64,000 nt of DNA from Rhodocollybia butyracea (taxonomy: Eukaryota > Basidiomycota > Agaricomycetes > Agaricales > Omphalotaceae). Location: assembly GCA_015501585.1 (NCBI GenBank), contig JADNRY010000255.1, forward strand, positions 1 through 64,000. The letters run 5' to 3'. Shown here piece by piece: positions 54,481 through 64,000 of this stretch; the stretch's first letter is position 1; each line of letters begins with the position of its first letter. The position numbers were made by a program, and so were the translations under genes. A model generated the notes under the pieces. It worked only from the letters and a program-made list of their open reading frames with translations. It had not been told where the DNA came from and did no database searches.

Positions 54481-55429
54481 AATCAAAGCATAGAGAAGAA
54501 GACGTAAGAGTATTTAGACGCTCAAATATTAGTATTCGGTCGACTTGAAAGCCTTGACTGTTGAAGTGTATTGAACGCAGGTCCGTACAATGTTTTATCT
54601 AGATAAGATCCACCCTATAATCTCGGGAGGAAATGAAAACACATATATATAACGAACAACTGCAGTATATGGAGGCAATTTAGTCCAGAAAAGATGATAA
54701 AACGCCAATATACTGAACTGAAAGCGCTGGGCATTTTAGAAGAGGGATACGATGCACTAGCAAAGATGGGCTCTGGAAGTCCTCCATGGTGGACGAGTTA
54801 CGGTGCAAAGTCGTCATCATTGTTAAAAAGGGGTCTCAGCATGTTCACACCACCTATACAAACTATACAGATTGTTCATTATCTCCTTCACAATGCTCGT
54901 AAGTAGGACTATCCCGATCAAACTCTGAGAGAGAAAATTCATGAGTGCCTCCATAAACACGATTGAACCCAATTCTCGACTTATTAAAACCTTCGTCCCC
55001 ATTCTACTCTCTCATTCCCAACATCCTTCTCTGCTCTTGCCTGATCACCACCCACCGCCACAGCCGTACTCGCATCTCCCCCCCAGCTCTCCCCATAATC
55101 GCATTTCCAATCATCCTAAGCCCTTCACAATAGACGTCTGAACGATATCTGTTGTCTTGGGAATGGGCGCTTTGTATCAGCGGCCTACCCGGAGTAATAC
55201 GCTTTCGTTTCCCAGATGACTTCGATTTTGATTTCGACGAAGACGGCGGGGTGCATGTACGATCTGTTTTCGAGCGTTGCGTAAAAGGTTTTGGAAGCGA
55301 TTGATATAAGGATGAGTGAAGACGCTGAGAAAGCTCAATTTTATAAACGGGCAGAAACTTACGCTGAGCTCTCGGCGATTTCTTGTGTGCACAGAGCATG
55401 TAGCTGTCTTTGTTCATGCGGAAGGGATG
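54481..55429. other. relic region upstream of the F-box gene
   Basis: A plus-strand frame at 54694-54906 (KALGILEEGYDALAKMGSGS, PPWWTSYGAKSS) is protein-like but short. At 55150-55310 (minus) a relic repeats the N-terminus SKTFYATLENRSYMHP of the gene at 29385-29992. Confidence 0.35.
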
Positions 55430-56310
55430 TCAGTGCGGAGAGCGAACACAAAGAAGTTTCGTTGGGTCCAGGGCCATGTTGAACGGCGCCGCGATGTTTG
55501 TTGGATTTTCCTCGATGAACTTGAAGATGTAGGCAGCGCTCTTCAAGCTCTTGCTCATGCTAGAAAAGACAGAACAGTGAGATCGAGTTGCAAATGAAGT
55601 AAGCATGGAGGGCCACACAGATGGCCGACAAAGGTTGCTGCAGGGGAGCCTTCGTACTTGATTTTGGGCTATAGCGCTGGGAGTCAAAGAATGGATCAAG
55701 TGGAATGAATACCACTTATTTTCTTCAAACGAATGGTTAACGAGCCTTGAATCTTGACGAGCACTGAAAATATATGGTTGTTTGCGAAAGAGTGTGCCTT
55801 CTCTAAAGACTTGACGGGACATAGGCAACGCAAGATACAAGTCATCAGACAGAAGATGATTCAGCCCATATAGTTCTGCACAAAAGGACCAGTCTTGGAC
55901 TCGTCGATGTTGGCTTTGGCAGCAATGTTGCGATTGTTCACTAGCACTCACTGGTCAACGGATGTGTAAAGAGATGGAATTCGATTAATTCGGTCTTATC
56001 TGAGATCTGAGAGCCTGAGCCTTAACAATGTCAGGGATATTACATACGCCAAGCACAAGAGGGACATTGCGTAGTCTTGGATTGCTAATCGTTGCTTCCA
56101 TTGGTCCTCGAACGGCCCTGGCGAGGTATGCAGCTGTTGAGTATGGCACGGGTTGTTTTTCCAGAGAGCAAATTTGTTGTCCAAGAGACCGGGCTCAAAC
56201 CTTTAAAGGGTTCGTCGAGTCCGGCATGGTGCGAGAAAGAGGCGCTCATAGAAGCGCTCATAAATTTCTGCTCTTGAACTCATCGTCTATATCCCTTCAG
56301 CCACAAAATT
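55430..56310 (-). pseudogene. second O-methyltransferase relic
   Basis: KSAAYIFKFIEENPTNIAAP with FNMALDPTK (about 55550-55470) matches KSAAYISKFIEENPTDVAAP of the relic at 16745-18613. Near 56040-56150 the minus strand has VRGPMEATI, QDYAMSLL and NIPDIVKA, matching its N-terminal half in the correct order. The middle region with the SAM site is not recognisable, and frames are broken. A GCGCTCATA pair at 56240-56262 resembles the R3 hairpin. Confidence 0.6.
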
Positions 56311-57869
56311 CTTTTGCCAGCAACTTGGCTGGATAGTATGGTCGTGATATCTCAACAGGTACGTTCTACGAATCCATTGGAGGACCTGGGTCGTTTCAAC
56401 TTCACTCACAGTACGATTTGTTTCTGTGCTTGCAAACGTTGGCTTCGTCTCTTTGGGTTTCTCCTCAGGGTGTTCAAAAAATCGGAAGAACAGGAGGGGA
56501 GCATAGAAGGTGAGAACCTGCATCGTTTATTTACTTCTGGCAAACCTGACGAATTCATTTCTCTGCCCTAAACAGCTTTATACCAGGTGCTTGACATCGC
56601 GCCAATTCCGGATGTGGTGTCCGAGAGAGAGAACATGATTCTACTACCACAACACCCTAAGGAGAAAGTAGTCCTGCTCGGAATAGGAATGCCCAAAGCC
56701 TGTGAGATCTAGTATATGCACGTCTACTGGATTAGCTCTGACCCCCTCTAACCGTTCAAACGTTCACTCTCAGCGCTCAGCGCTCAGCCTTCACTTAAGC
56801 TTCAGCGCTTCAACGTTTCAACTTCAACTTCCCGGTCTTCCATCTACCCCCTCACTGCCTCTTCGACATCTCTGAAAATCCCGCTGGCCTCACCCGTTGC
56901 TCGTTTCCTTCCGCTATGACATGCGGAAATGATCTTTACAGACGACGCTGGCGTTGCAGGAGCTACAGCACAACGGAGCCTGCTGATGCTGATCTCGGCC
57001 TCGTTAAGCTGAACGTGGGAGATAAACCCAGAGAGGTGCGATTTCGATGTATGTTCTCTCAAGATGGCAAGCTGAGGTTACCGCTAGTCAAGTACTTGGA
57101 CCGCGGAGCATAGCCAGCACTAGCCAACGCTACCGCCTTATTAAGCCTCGTAGCGTCCACTACGCACGCCGCAGCACTTGGTCGGAGCTGTAGTAGGGAA
57201 TGCTCAGGTTTGTTTACCTACCTGTAGCTCGACTCGCTTATACAAACACTGTCACTTGTAGCTTCGATTGCAAACTAACCTACCCCAAGATCTTGAAAGA
57301 GAATTACCCCAACTACTAGTTTCAAAAGTACTAAGTAGCTAGGCATCCGACAGAGTAGTATGGGTATTCCTCCAATAATACATTTCGTTCGACGCTCTCG
57401 CTCCTTTTAGGGGTGCATCCGTCAGTCTGTGTGTCTCCTTGCCCACTGTCCGGTTTTTGTTCCCATATTCTTCCTTCCCTGTCCGCCTTCGTTTGCTAGC
57501 CATCGTCTTGCCCTGACGACTTTATCTTCCTTTTGGTTGACTCTTCGTCTATCGCATCGTCTTTCTCTACCTTCCCTTTATCTCTCCTGCCCTTTTCCTT
57601 CTCCGTCCGCCTTCGTATGTTTGACGTCTCTGCATCACCCTTTCTCTCTGACGACTTTCTTTTCCCCGCTTTTCTGCTCTCTTTATATGAGCCTTGCAGA
57701 TAGGAGTTTCAACTTTGTGGCCAGGGATATTCGGCATCGCGTAAAACCCGAGCTTGTTGCCTGTTGTCTGTGAGACGTAGGAAAAGTACGGAGGTTTAAT
57801 GGAAGCCAACAAGAGCTATCTCATTCGATACAACCACTTCCCTCCTCCCCTTTCCGCTCACAACAACAC
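56311..57869. other. no supported gene
   Basis: CT-rich tracts near 57430-57690 and a GTTCAAACGTTCA cluster at 56752-56768 followed by CAGCGCT triplicates. No gene is supported. Confidence 0.35.
56752..56768. repeat. GTTCAAACGTTCA repeat cluster
   Basis: CCGTTCAAACGTTCACT, one of eight dispersed clusters, followed by AGCGCTC repeats. Confidence 0.55.
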
Positions 57870-58250
57870 ATGTTTTCTTCAGCTGGACTCTGGCTTATCG
57901 GTTTTGGTCCGGGACATCCGCCCTTGCTTACCCTTAGTGATCTTGTCTTAGTAGACAGACTCGTTCTGGCAGCTGTGCTCCTAGAGTCGAGGAGCGGGAA
58001 GTATTTGGGTATGTCATATACCACCTATGAACCAAGACACAGTTCTTACTTTTCCTCCCCCCTCAGATAAAACACGGCAACAGCTGGTATTCTACGGCCA
58101 TATATGCCACCGTCCTCCGACACCTCTGATCCCCACTCACCTCCTCATCCTCTTCCCCCGACCTTCGCTGTTCCAGGTGTCTCTTCCGACCTCGCTCCAC
58201 CTAGATGTAACTTGCAGCACCGCTACCACTTTTCTCTACACGGTACTTGT
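57870..58250 (+). pseudogene. uroporphyrinogen-III methyltransferase (MET1/CobA-like) relic
   Basis: LIGFGPGHPPLLTLSDLVLV followed by DRLVLAAVLLE (57890-58000), then FAVPGVSSDLAPP (about 58160-58210), give the tetrapyrrole methylase islands in the correct order. The loop between DRLV and VPGV is lost and the frame is broken. Together with 22621-23310 this makes at least three partial copies of the family in one window. Confidence 0.55.
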
Positions 58251-59001
58251 AAGGAAAAACGCAAACATCGATAGTAATGTTAACGCCTAGCTATGAATGG
58301 CGAACGATGACTGATATGAGTGCTGCGAGTCGAACTTTTGAGTCGCTTGAGGATATCAAAGATGGGGTAGAAAGCAGGGAAGTTGGTTCCGGGAATGATA
58401 GTCGTTCGGTGGAGCGTCCCAGCGCTTGGGGTGATGGGAGTTCGGATGTTCTTGCTGGGACTAGGTGGCAATGACGCTGCAGGCAATCAGGTAGTGCAGG
58501 TTCAACCGGCAAAGGTGATAGACCAGAAGCAACAGGAGCCAAGTGCCATACAGCGCGCCGGAGATGATAGTGGCAGGCGGTGAGTTCGTGATAGTCTTGA
58601 TCCAGCTTGAGGTATATCTGAATATGTGGTGTATTTCCTTCATTTTTATATATATACGTGTAGTAGCGGGATCCCAGAAACGCGCGTACAGAACCTTTCT
58701 TTGTCTTCTACTAAATCCAAGCCTTTGAGATACTAATCTACTTGTTCTGAACCTGTGGTCTTTTGTGAGCAAAGATGTAAAACAAAAGAGCCAGGATGTT
58801 GAATTAGAGTTGAAGTTTCATGCTGCCCATGCCCATCTCTAAGTGTGAAGATTGCTTAATGCAGAGTATGCGATAGCTGTATTTCGAGGTTGGTGAAAAT
58901 TAGAGTCAAAAATATACATGAGATATATACATGTCAAACCCAAGCATGGGACAAGCAGTATGCCGATGGGCGGATAACTAAAACGACACGCCAGAGCTTA
59001 G
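58251..59001. other. no supported gene
   Basis: A minus-strand frame at 58461-58772 ends in a hydrophobic stretch (ATIISGALYGTWLLLLLVYH), reminiscent of the start of 7-helix membrane proteins, but only one segment is present. Confidence 0.3.
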
Positions 59002-60412
59002 CTAGAGCCCAAGGCCGAAATCCGATAATTTAGAATAAAGGTTTAGTCCCTCATTAATCCTAGCCCTCTGCGCCTCTTCTGCCTCCCTACGCTCTGCTTT
59101 GCCCATTTTAGATCTAGCTTTACCTCCATCTTCCAGAACTCTGATTAACCCTCCTGCAGTATACTGAGTGATAGAGAAGCGCTTCTCCCCACTACCTATC
59201 AGGGTGTTGGAGTGCCTAAGGTAGGCTGAAGGAATAAGCATAGTCCAGCCTGGAGGAACCTCCAGTACCAGCCCCAGGTCCCAGAGTATCATATGCCCCC
59301 CTTTGCGAAAGTTAAAAGATCCTAGGGCTGTAACCGCGCACCAGCCAAATATGTAGTTCATATGATCTAGGTGCTCTATGGTAATAGTTTTAGGGCCAAA
59401 ATTGAGCGTGCAGCATGCAAAGATACTCCCAACGAAGTTGAAGTCTAAGTGGGGAAACAGCGAGAAGAGAGTACCCATGTATGACGCAAAGAAGAGGTAG
59501 AGATCGGGGGCCCAGTATTCGAAGCATCTAGATGCGTGTTGAGCTAGTCGAATCATACATTTTGCTGTACGAAGCTGCTCAAGTAGCTTTAGCTCAGCCT
59601 CAGCGTGGTATATTCTACCTGGTTCCTGTAGATGTATCACGACCTGCATATCTTTAAAAGGTAGAAGCGAAACTCACCTCCTGCCCTCCACCGAAGGAGA
59701 GCCCAAAAGCTTGAACACCGAAATCTACACCGCGCCTATGAGCAGGAGGAGGAGTTTCGCCGAAGAACAGGGGCCTATACTGCTCAAGCAAATCAGCAGC
59801 CTGTCCCGCAGCATCTGCAAACGTCGGATCATCTTTGGGTGGGGGCATCCTCCCCCCGAAGGTGCGTTGGCTACTGTCGACAAGGAGGAGGGTTTCCCTG
59901 AGAGTAGAAGGTCAGCCAGGCGGTTGAACAGCAGTAGAGCGTAGGAAAGCTTACGGGGCATTAGCGGGGACTAGCCTGAAGTTGTATCTGCTGTTGGGCC
60001 CCACAAGCTGCTCCAAGGTGTATGTCTCGTCTTCGGGAGAGCCTTCTACTCTATCCCTACCTATATATCCTGACGTAGATGAAAGCAGCTCCTGGGTAGA
60101 GTCAAGCGATGTTTGAAGGAGGGAAGCTCCTTGTGCAAGCTTTGACCTGTGTTCGTAAGGTACTGAGCTCAAAAGCGCCTTAGGACCAGCTGCATCCTTG
60201 AGCCGGCGCTTTATCTTTCGGAGCTCATGCCTGTGGCTCAACTTCTTCTCTGGTGGGTCCTGAGGTGGGGCAGGGACGGGCCAGCACCTCCGCCTTTTAG
60301 GTGCCCTCTCGGTAGCCTTCTCGTCCTGGTACACCTCCTCTACTGTCCGCTTCCTTGCGCTAGATTTGTTGCTGCCGTTAGCTTTATTCAGAGTAGAGGT
60401 CCAGTTGGCCAT
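59002..60412 (-). CDS. TET/JBP-like 2OG-Fe(II) dioxygenase, intact (439 aa)
   Basis: Three exons, 59955-60412, 59678-59897 and 59002-59643, join in frame (458+220+642 nt) across introns of 57 and 34 bp; the 34-bp intron is unusually short. The N-terminus is Lys/Arg-rich (RKRTVEEV, ERAPKRRRCW, LRKIKRRLKD), consistent with nuclear entry or DNA binding. The C-terminal half is a double-stranded beta-helix with H317-x-D319 (EHLDHMN), FGWCAVTALGSFNF, GGHMILWDLGLVLE, PPGWTMLIPSA, H370 (LRHSNT) and R381 (KRFSITQY), i.e. the two His and one Asp for Fe(II) and an Arg for 2-oxoglutarate. Family members of TET/JBP type oxidise methylated bases in DNA. All key residues are present and no stop was found, so it may be active. 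It is clearly diverged from copies A and B. Confidence 0.65.
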
Positions 60413-63170
60413 GCTAGGCTTGAGGCGACCGCCGGGAGGAGGGTTAGGGAGGAGAGGTGGGTGGTCTACGAAGTCAGAGGGGATCGAGGCATGTTGTCTT
60501 TCAGCCTTCGCGATGCACGCTCCTAGGTCGAATGAGGTAGCCGGTTCGACAAAGTGAACAGACCAGTTGGCAAAAACGCGTCCGGATCGCGTCTAGAAGC
60601 GTTTAGGTGAGTACCAGCTTCTATCAGCTAGCAGAAGACTTACTGATTAACGCGAGTTCGAAGTAGCGCTGCCTAGAGATCAGGATGCTCAGTCAGCCTG
60701 GAGAAAGGTACAAAGGAGTGAAGAGAAGAAGAAAGAAAAAAGCTACAAAGGCAGCAGAGAAGCTCGCTTGAAAGGTATTAAAGATCTCGCACCCGGGATC
60801 GAGCGCTGAGAGGTTGAAAAGTTTAAAGCAATCACAATAAAACCGAGAGGCCGACAAAAGGAGGAAAGAATATAGAACTTACTAGGTAGGATTAGTATTA
60901 GAAGAAGGAGAAGAACGAGGTACCCCTTCACCACAGAGGTAGTCGCTGTCATGGTGGTTTGCAAGTAGTTTGCGGCGCCTATTTCACACTTTTATATAGC
61001 GACGCGCTGTATTACATCATCAGATGCCTCCACCTTTTGCTCCTCGCTTTGAATCCAAAACCTCGTTGCCATTCGTCGTTTGTTTAACTCAACTAAATAG
61101 CTTGATTCGAATCCTGGACATCTCTGTACGCTAGTGCTAGCCGGCGTAATGGTATTTTCAAAAGGTGGTGGTAGTAAACGCCCAAGCTTGCCTAACTTCA
61201 AACTGCTGAGACGTGTAGCGGCGTGTTTGGATCTGAAAACTAGCAAGTTTGAACATATTTTTGACGACCCGTACCATACTTAAGCGGGTGCCCCTTTAAC
61301 AGATGCTAAATGCATCCTAATCCAAACAACTCCGTTTCCACCTTCGATGTTGAGACTGGCTATGGAGGCTGAATGTATGTCTAGCTCTAAGTGTACTTCC
61401 CCTGAGTATTGACTCTCAGGAAACAGCTAGGTGTATATACCGTTTCGAAGAAACTTTCGCTCCAAAGCCCTGTACCTTTGCGTCGAACGTATGTTTTATC
61501 TTCAGAGTAAAAGATTTTTGGCTCACTTTCTATTCAGCAAAATTTTTCAAATCAAAAAAATCCCCGAAATTCTTTGGGAGCTGCTTTGGCTGCTAGCGTC
61601 GATCTGCTCATATCGTCTCTCTTCTTTCATTTTCCCACCGTGTATCCATACTTACTCTGTCTCAATATCTTTGTATATAGATCAGCTAAGCGTTCCTTTG
61701 CACAAATGTCTTTAACTATCATGACCACTTCTGTCTTCAAGTTGACATCTGATTATTACTAAGACAACCTAACAGCATCCCAGAGCATCCTTACATCTGA
61801 CTGGGGATCTTTGATTTGGGGGGGATCGAAGGTTGAAGTACTTGCTCAAATCCTATATAGTCACAAGCACACGAATAACCAGCACGACCAAGGGCACGAC
61901 GAGCAGATAAGTAGCATGTACTGAGAATCTAATGGGATTTCCAGAACATATAAGGAAACACCAGCTACAATAAGTAAACATTGGAGCCAGTGAGCGTTCA
62001 AATATGCATCATGTTTCCTTGCGAGAAGTACTTATCATTGTGCCGATCTTGAAATAGTATCCAGAAAAATGTCTGACGGATAAGTGGCCGTGTTCTCCTT
62101 GTCACACTAGTCAAAGTCAATTAAGTTGATTCCACCCTCTCGCAAAAGAAGAACAGTGGATCGACGCAGGTCGCGGGGACCTGCAGCTCTCGCTTCTCCT
62201 ACTGTTCCTAGTGCTCCTACAGCATCTCAAGCTTCTCAAGGACGTGCAAGACCGCACTACCCTCTGTCGATTTGAACACCTGGTCTCCGTATGTTGCCTT
62301 GTCACCTCCTCTGCGGCTAGAGTATGCTCCTTTAACGATGAGTTCGCCTTACTCTCTGGTGAGTCTCAAATCCTTTTCCGCGTCCATCTCCATATCCATA
62401 TTTACACTCAACGCATCCCTTTTCACATTGTCCGCATCCCCCTTCACATTTTCCGCATTTCCTCACATTTACATCCTGCTTCTTCCGCCACTTCCACTAC
62501 TAGCCCACTCCCAAGCCCGGATGAGCCTCCGCGGATGGAGTATGCATCGTATGATGGGCCCTTCGAGTTCTGCCACTGCTGCTACAGGAGTAGTGGACTC
62601 ATATCTCAATCCTGGTACCACGTCACCAGTTTCTTACGCCATTGAACCCCATCCCAGCACTCTTGTGCCTTCTTCTGATCCCTGCAAATTGTATTTACCT
62701 CAGCGAGATGGGTATCGTGCACCTCCTAGCATTGACGGCTGAAGAGTTGAGGAACCTTATTGAGGCGCTGAAGCGATTGTGGAAGGCAGAGCAATTTTAA
62801 TTTCATGTTTTATCTTTCTTACTTTATTCTTTCTCCTTTGTCATCCAATCTCAACCTCACGGAAGACATGGCATTCGGGAGAAGTCTATTACGACGGAGA
62901 CGAACTTGCTCCCTGTAGACAGCAGAGCTGATTGATGTCAAGTCAAAGGGTTGCTGCTCCAATTCAGTTAGCAGCAACAAGAGGGTAATGATTCTCATTA
63001 TTTACCAGAGTTTTACAATGAGCATCTACTTATGGATGTCCCATCCACTGATCGGGTTCGAGCATACTTCAAATCAGATCTTAGCAACTGCGGGTGTAGT
63101 CATGATCTTACCGACACTCGGTGGTCCTGAGATGGACCATGAGACAGCCCAAAAAAAGAATAGTTGGACA
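60413..63170. other. upstream region of the dioxygenase gene and relics
   Basis: 60413-60970 may hold the dioxygenase promoter. A palindromic GATTCGAATC at about 61103-61112 resembles a tRNA B box but lacks partners. Ser/Thr/Pro-rich frames at 62272-62742 (TSPVSYAIEPHPSTLVPSSD) are of uncertain reality. No other gene is supported. Confidence 0.35.
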
Positions 63171-63306
63171 AGGGATTTTGCTCGAGCTTTCACTTTGCTC
63201 TTGATGATTGAGGCTTAGCACCGTCTCTCGACGCAAAGAGGCGTCGAGAGACGGTGCTAAGCCTCAATCATCAAGAGCAAAGTAGAAGCTCGAGCAAAAT
63301 CCCTTC
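63171..63306. repeat. near-perfect inverted repeat, 65-bp arms, 6-base loop
   Basis: Arms 63171-63235 and 63242-63306 are complementary at 63 of 65 positions (the only difference is TC versus CT near 63191), with AAAGAG between. The right arm continues into sequence homologous to 40391-40490, so the left arm is an inverted copy of that end. Such a structure can be a transposon terminus, a recent palindromic duplication, or a fold-back artefact of sequencing or assembly. Confidence 0.85.
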
Positions 63307-63309
63307 GCC

Positions 63310-63606
63310 CTAAGAATAGCCGTTTGCTTTAAAAGCGAGAATGAGCTGCTCTTCCAACTCTGCCATGCTATTACGGAGAACTCGAAGCTCTCGTCGCGAT
63401 ACGCACCCGGAGTTTGAAAAGACCTCAGTCCATCGCCAGAACAAAGTTCCGTCGAGTCGATAAGAAGCGGAGATGACGGATTGAATGGTGCAATTACGAG
63501 TCCTAAAGATTTCAAGTGCGATAGTACGTTTCGACATTGCAGTAGTAAGAGTTAAACTGGGCCTCCTAGCCAGCAACGGGAATTGACATCGGTGTATGGC
63601 CATCAT
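63310..63606 (-). CDS. hypothetical protein sharing the C-terminus of the 40-kb gene (about 98 aa)
   Basis: The open frame ends LRNSMAELEEQLILAFKANG plus YS, nearly the same as LRDRMTELEEQLIRALKANG plus HS at 40419, and the DNA similarity continues past both stops (CCCTAAGAAT then GCCGTTTGCTTT). The N-terminal part (from MAIHRCQFPLLARRPSLTLT) is unrelated, so it is either a fusion of relic and new sequence or an alternative exon. The hairpin at 63171-63306 lies directly downstream. Confidence 0.35.
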   Translation of the reverse strand: MMAIHRCQFPLLARRPSLTLTTAMSKRTIALEIFRTRNCTIQSVISASYRLDGTLFWRWTEVFSNSGCVSRRELRVLRNSMAELEEQLILAFKANGYS

Positions 63607-64000
63607 ACGCATACCCATCGCCTGGTTCCATTCTGATGGTCCACCAGATAGTTATAGCAATAGTGCCTCTACGTTCCATATTAGATGCTTCGTCCTCGGC
63701 ACGTATTTTTTTTGGAGGAAACAGCTGTCGGGCTCCTCTCGTTCATCTGATACCGAATACCGTGAGGTGTGAAGTATAAAACCGGCGACAAAACTCTATG
63801 GCTACACACCAATCTTGAAGCTTAAGACTTTGAACATTGTACCCTTTATGGCGAGTAGCTTCATGTCGGCGATTCATGGCACGTGGGAGTTCTCGGCGGA
63901 TGGAGTAGACGTCTATGGATCACCGTTACTACATTTCATCGAACACAAACAAAATAATAGGACTTACTAGAAGAAAAGCACCGCGATAGCGATGGCTGGA
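63607..64000. other. no supported gene
   Basis: Nothing recognised up to the window end. Confidence 0.3.

Noticed and set aside
61060..61130. B-box-like GATTCGAATCC suggesting a tRNA or SINE
   Set aside because: The match is part of a palindrome and no A box or cloverleaf could be built on either strand.
1..64000. CRISPR array, rRNA genes or bacterial-type operon
   Set aside because: No regularly spaced identical repeats with unique spacers, no rRNA-like sequence, and spliceosomal introns are present throughout.

Overview
The window looks like a repeat-rich, gene-poor stretch of a basidiomycete genome, most likely an Agaricomycete (mushroom). The evidence is a DUF6534-type membrane-protein gene with about ten small introns, an F-box/LRR-like gene, spliceosomal introns of 41-66 bp, a Tad1-like LINE that carries RNase H, and TET/JBP-like dioxygenase genes of the kind known as lineage-specific expansions in mushrooms. 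All names were assigned by reading; no database was searched.

Layout. 0-2.5 kb: a coiled-coil protein gene (974-2267) whose 5' region carries a 72-bp retroposed insertion with a 16-bp target-site duplication. 2.5-16 kb: a TET/JBP-like element (copy A, minus strand) made of a dioxygenase gene and an upstream companion gene; the companion is split by an 8.4-kb LINE (6054-14483, 14-bp duplication, 45-nt poly-A). 16-19 kb: a decayed segmental repeat and an O-methyltransferase pseudogene. 20-27 kb: two divergent gene pairs, each a small-protein gene and a PD-(D/E)XK nuclease-like gene about 105-110 bp apart, with MET1-like relics between them. 27-31.6 kb: relics and small possible genes. 31.9-35.4 kb: copy B of the TET/JBP-like element in the opposite orientation. 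35.4-36.8 kb: a third divergent pair. 37-44 kb: relics, tandem duplications, the second copy of the 16-kb segmental repeat, and a three-exon gene (40419-41172). 44.1-46.4 kb: the DUF6534 gene. 47-52.6 kb: a LINE fragment, small ORFs and a duplicated low-complexity segment. 52.9-54.5 kb: the broken F-box gene. 55-58.5 kb: a second O-methyltransferase relic and a second MET1-like relic. 59.0-60.4 kb: an apparently intact three-exon TET/JBP-like dioxygenase gene. 63.2 kb: a 65-bp-arm hairpin beside a small ORF related to the 40-kb gene.

Three points stand out. First, three divergent pairs share the same geometry and the same catalytic signature (PDF, then E-x-K, then Q) with unlike partner proteins, which suggests a repeated two-gene module. 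Second, at least eight copies of a roughly 54-bp near-palindrome bounded by CTAG are scattered between 14.9 and 38.4 kb. Third, the two opposed dioxygenase copies are each stopped by a different single nonsense codon four codons apart, while a third, diverged gene is open.

Most of the remaining DNA is relic sequence; only the genes noted as intact below have a full reading frame that I could trace.
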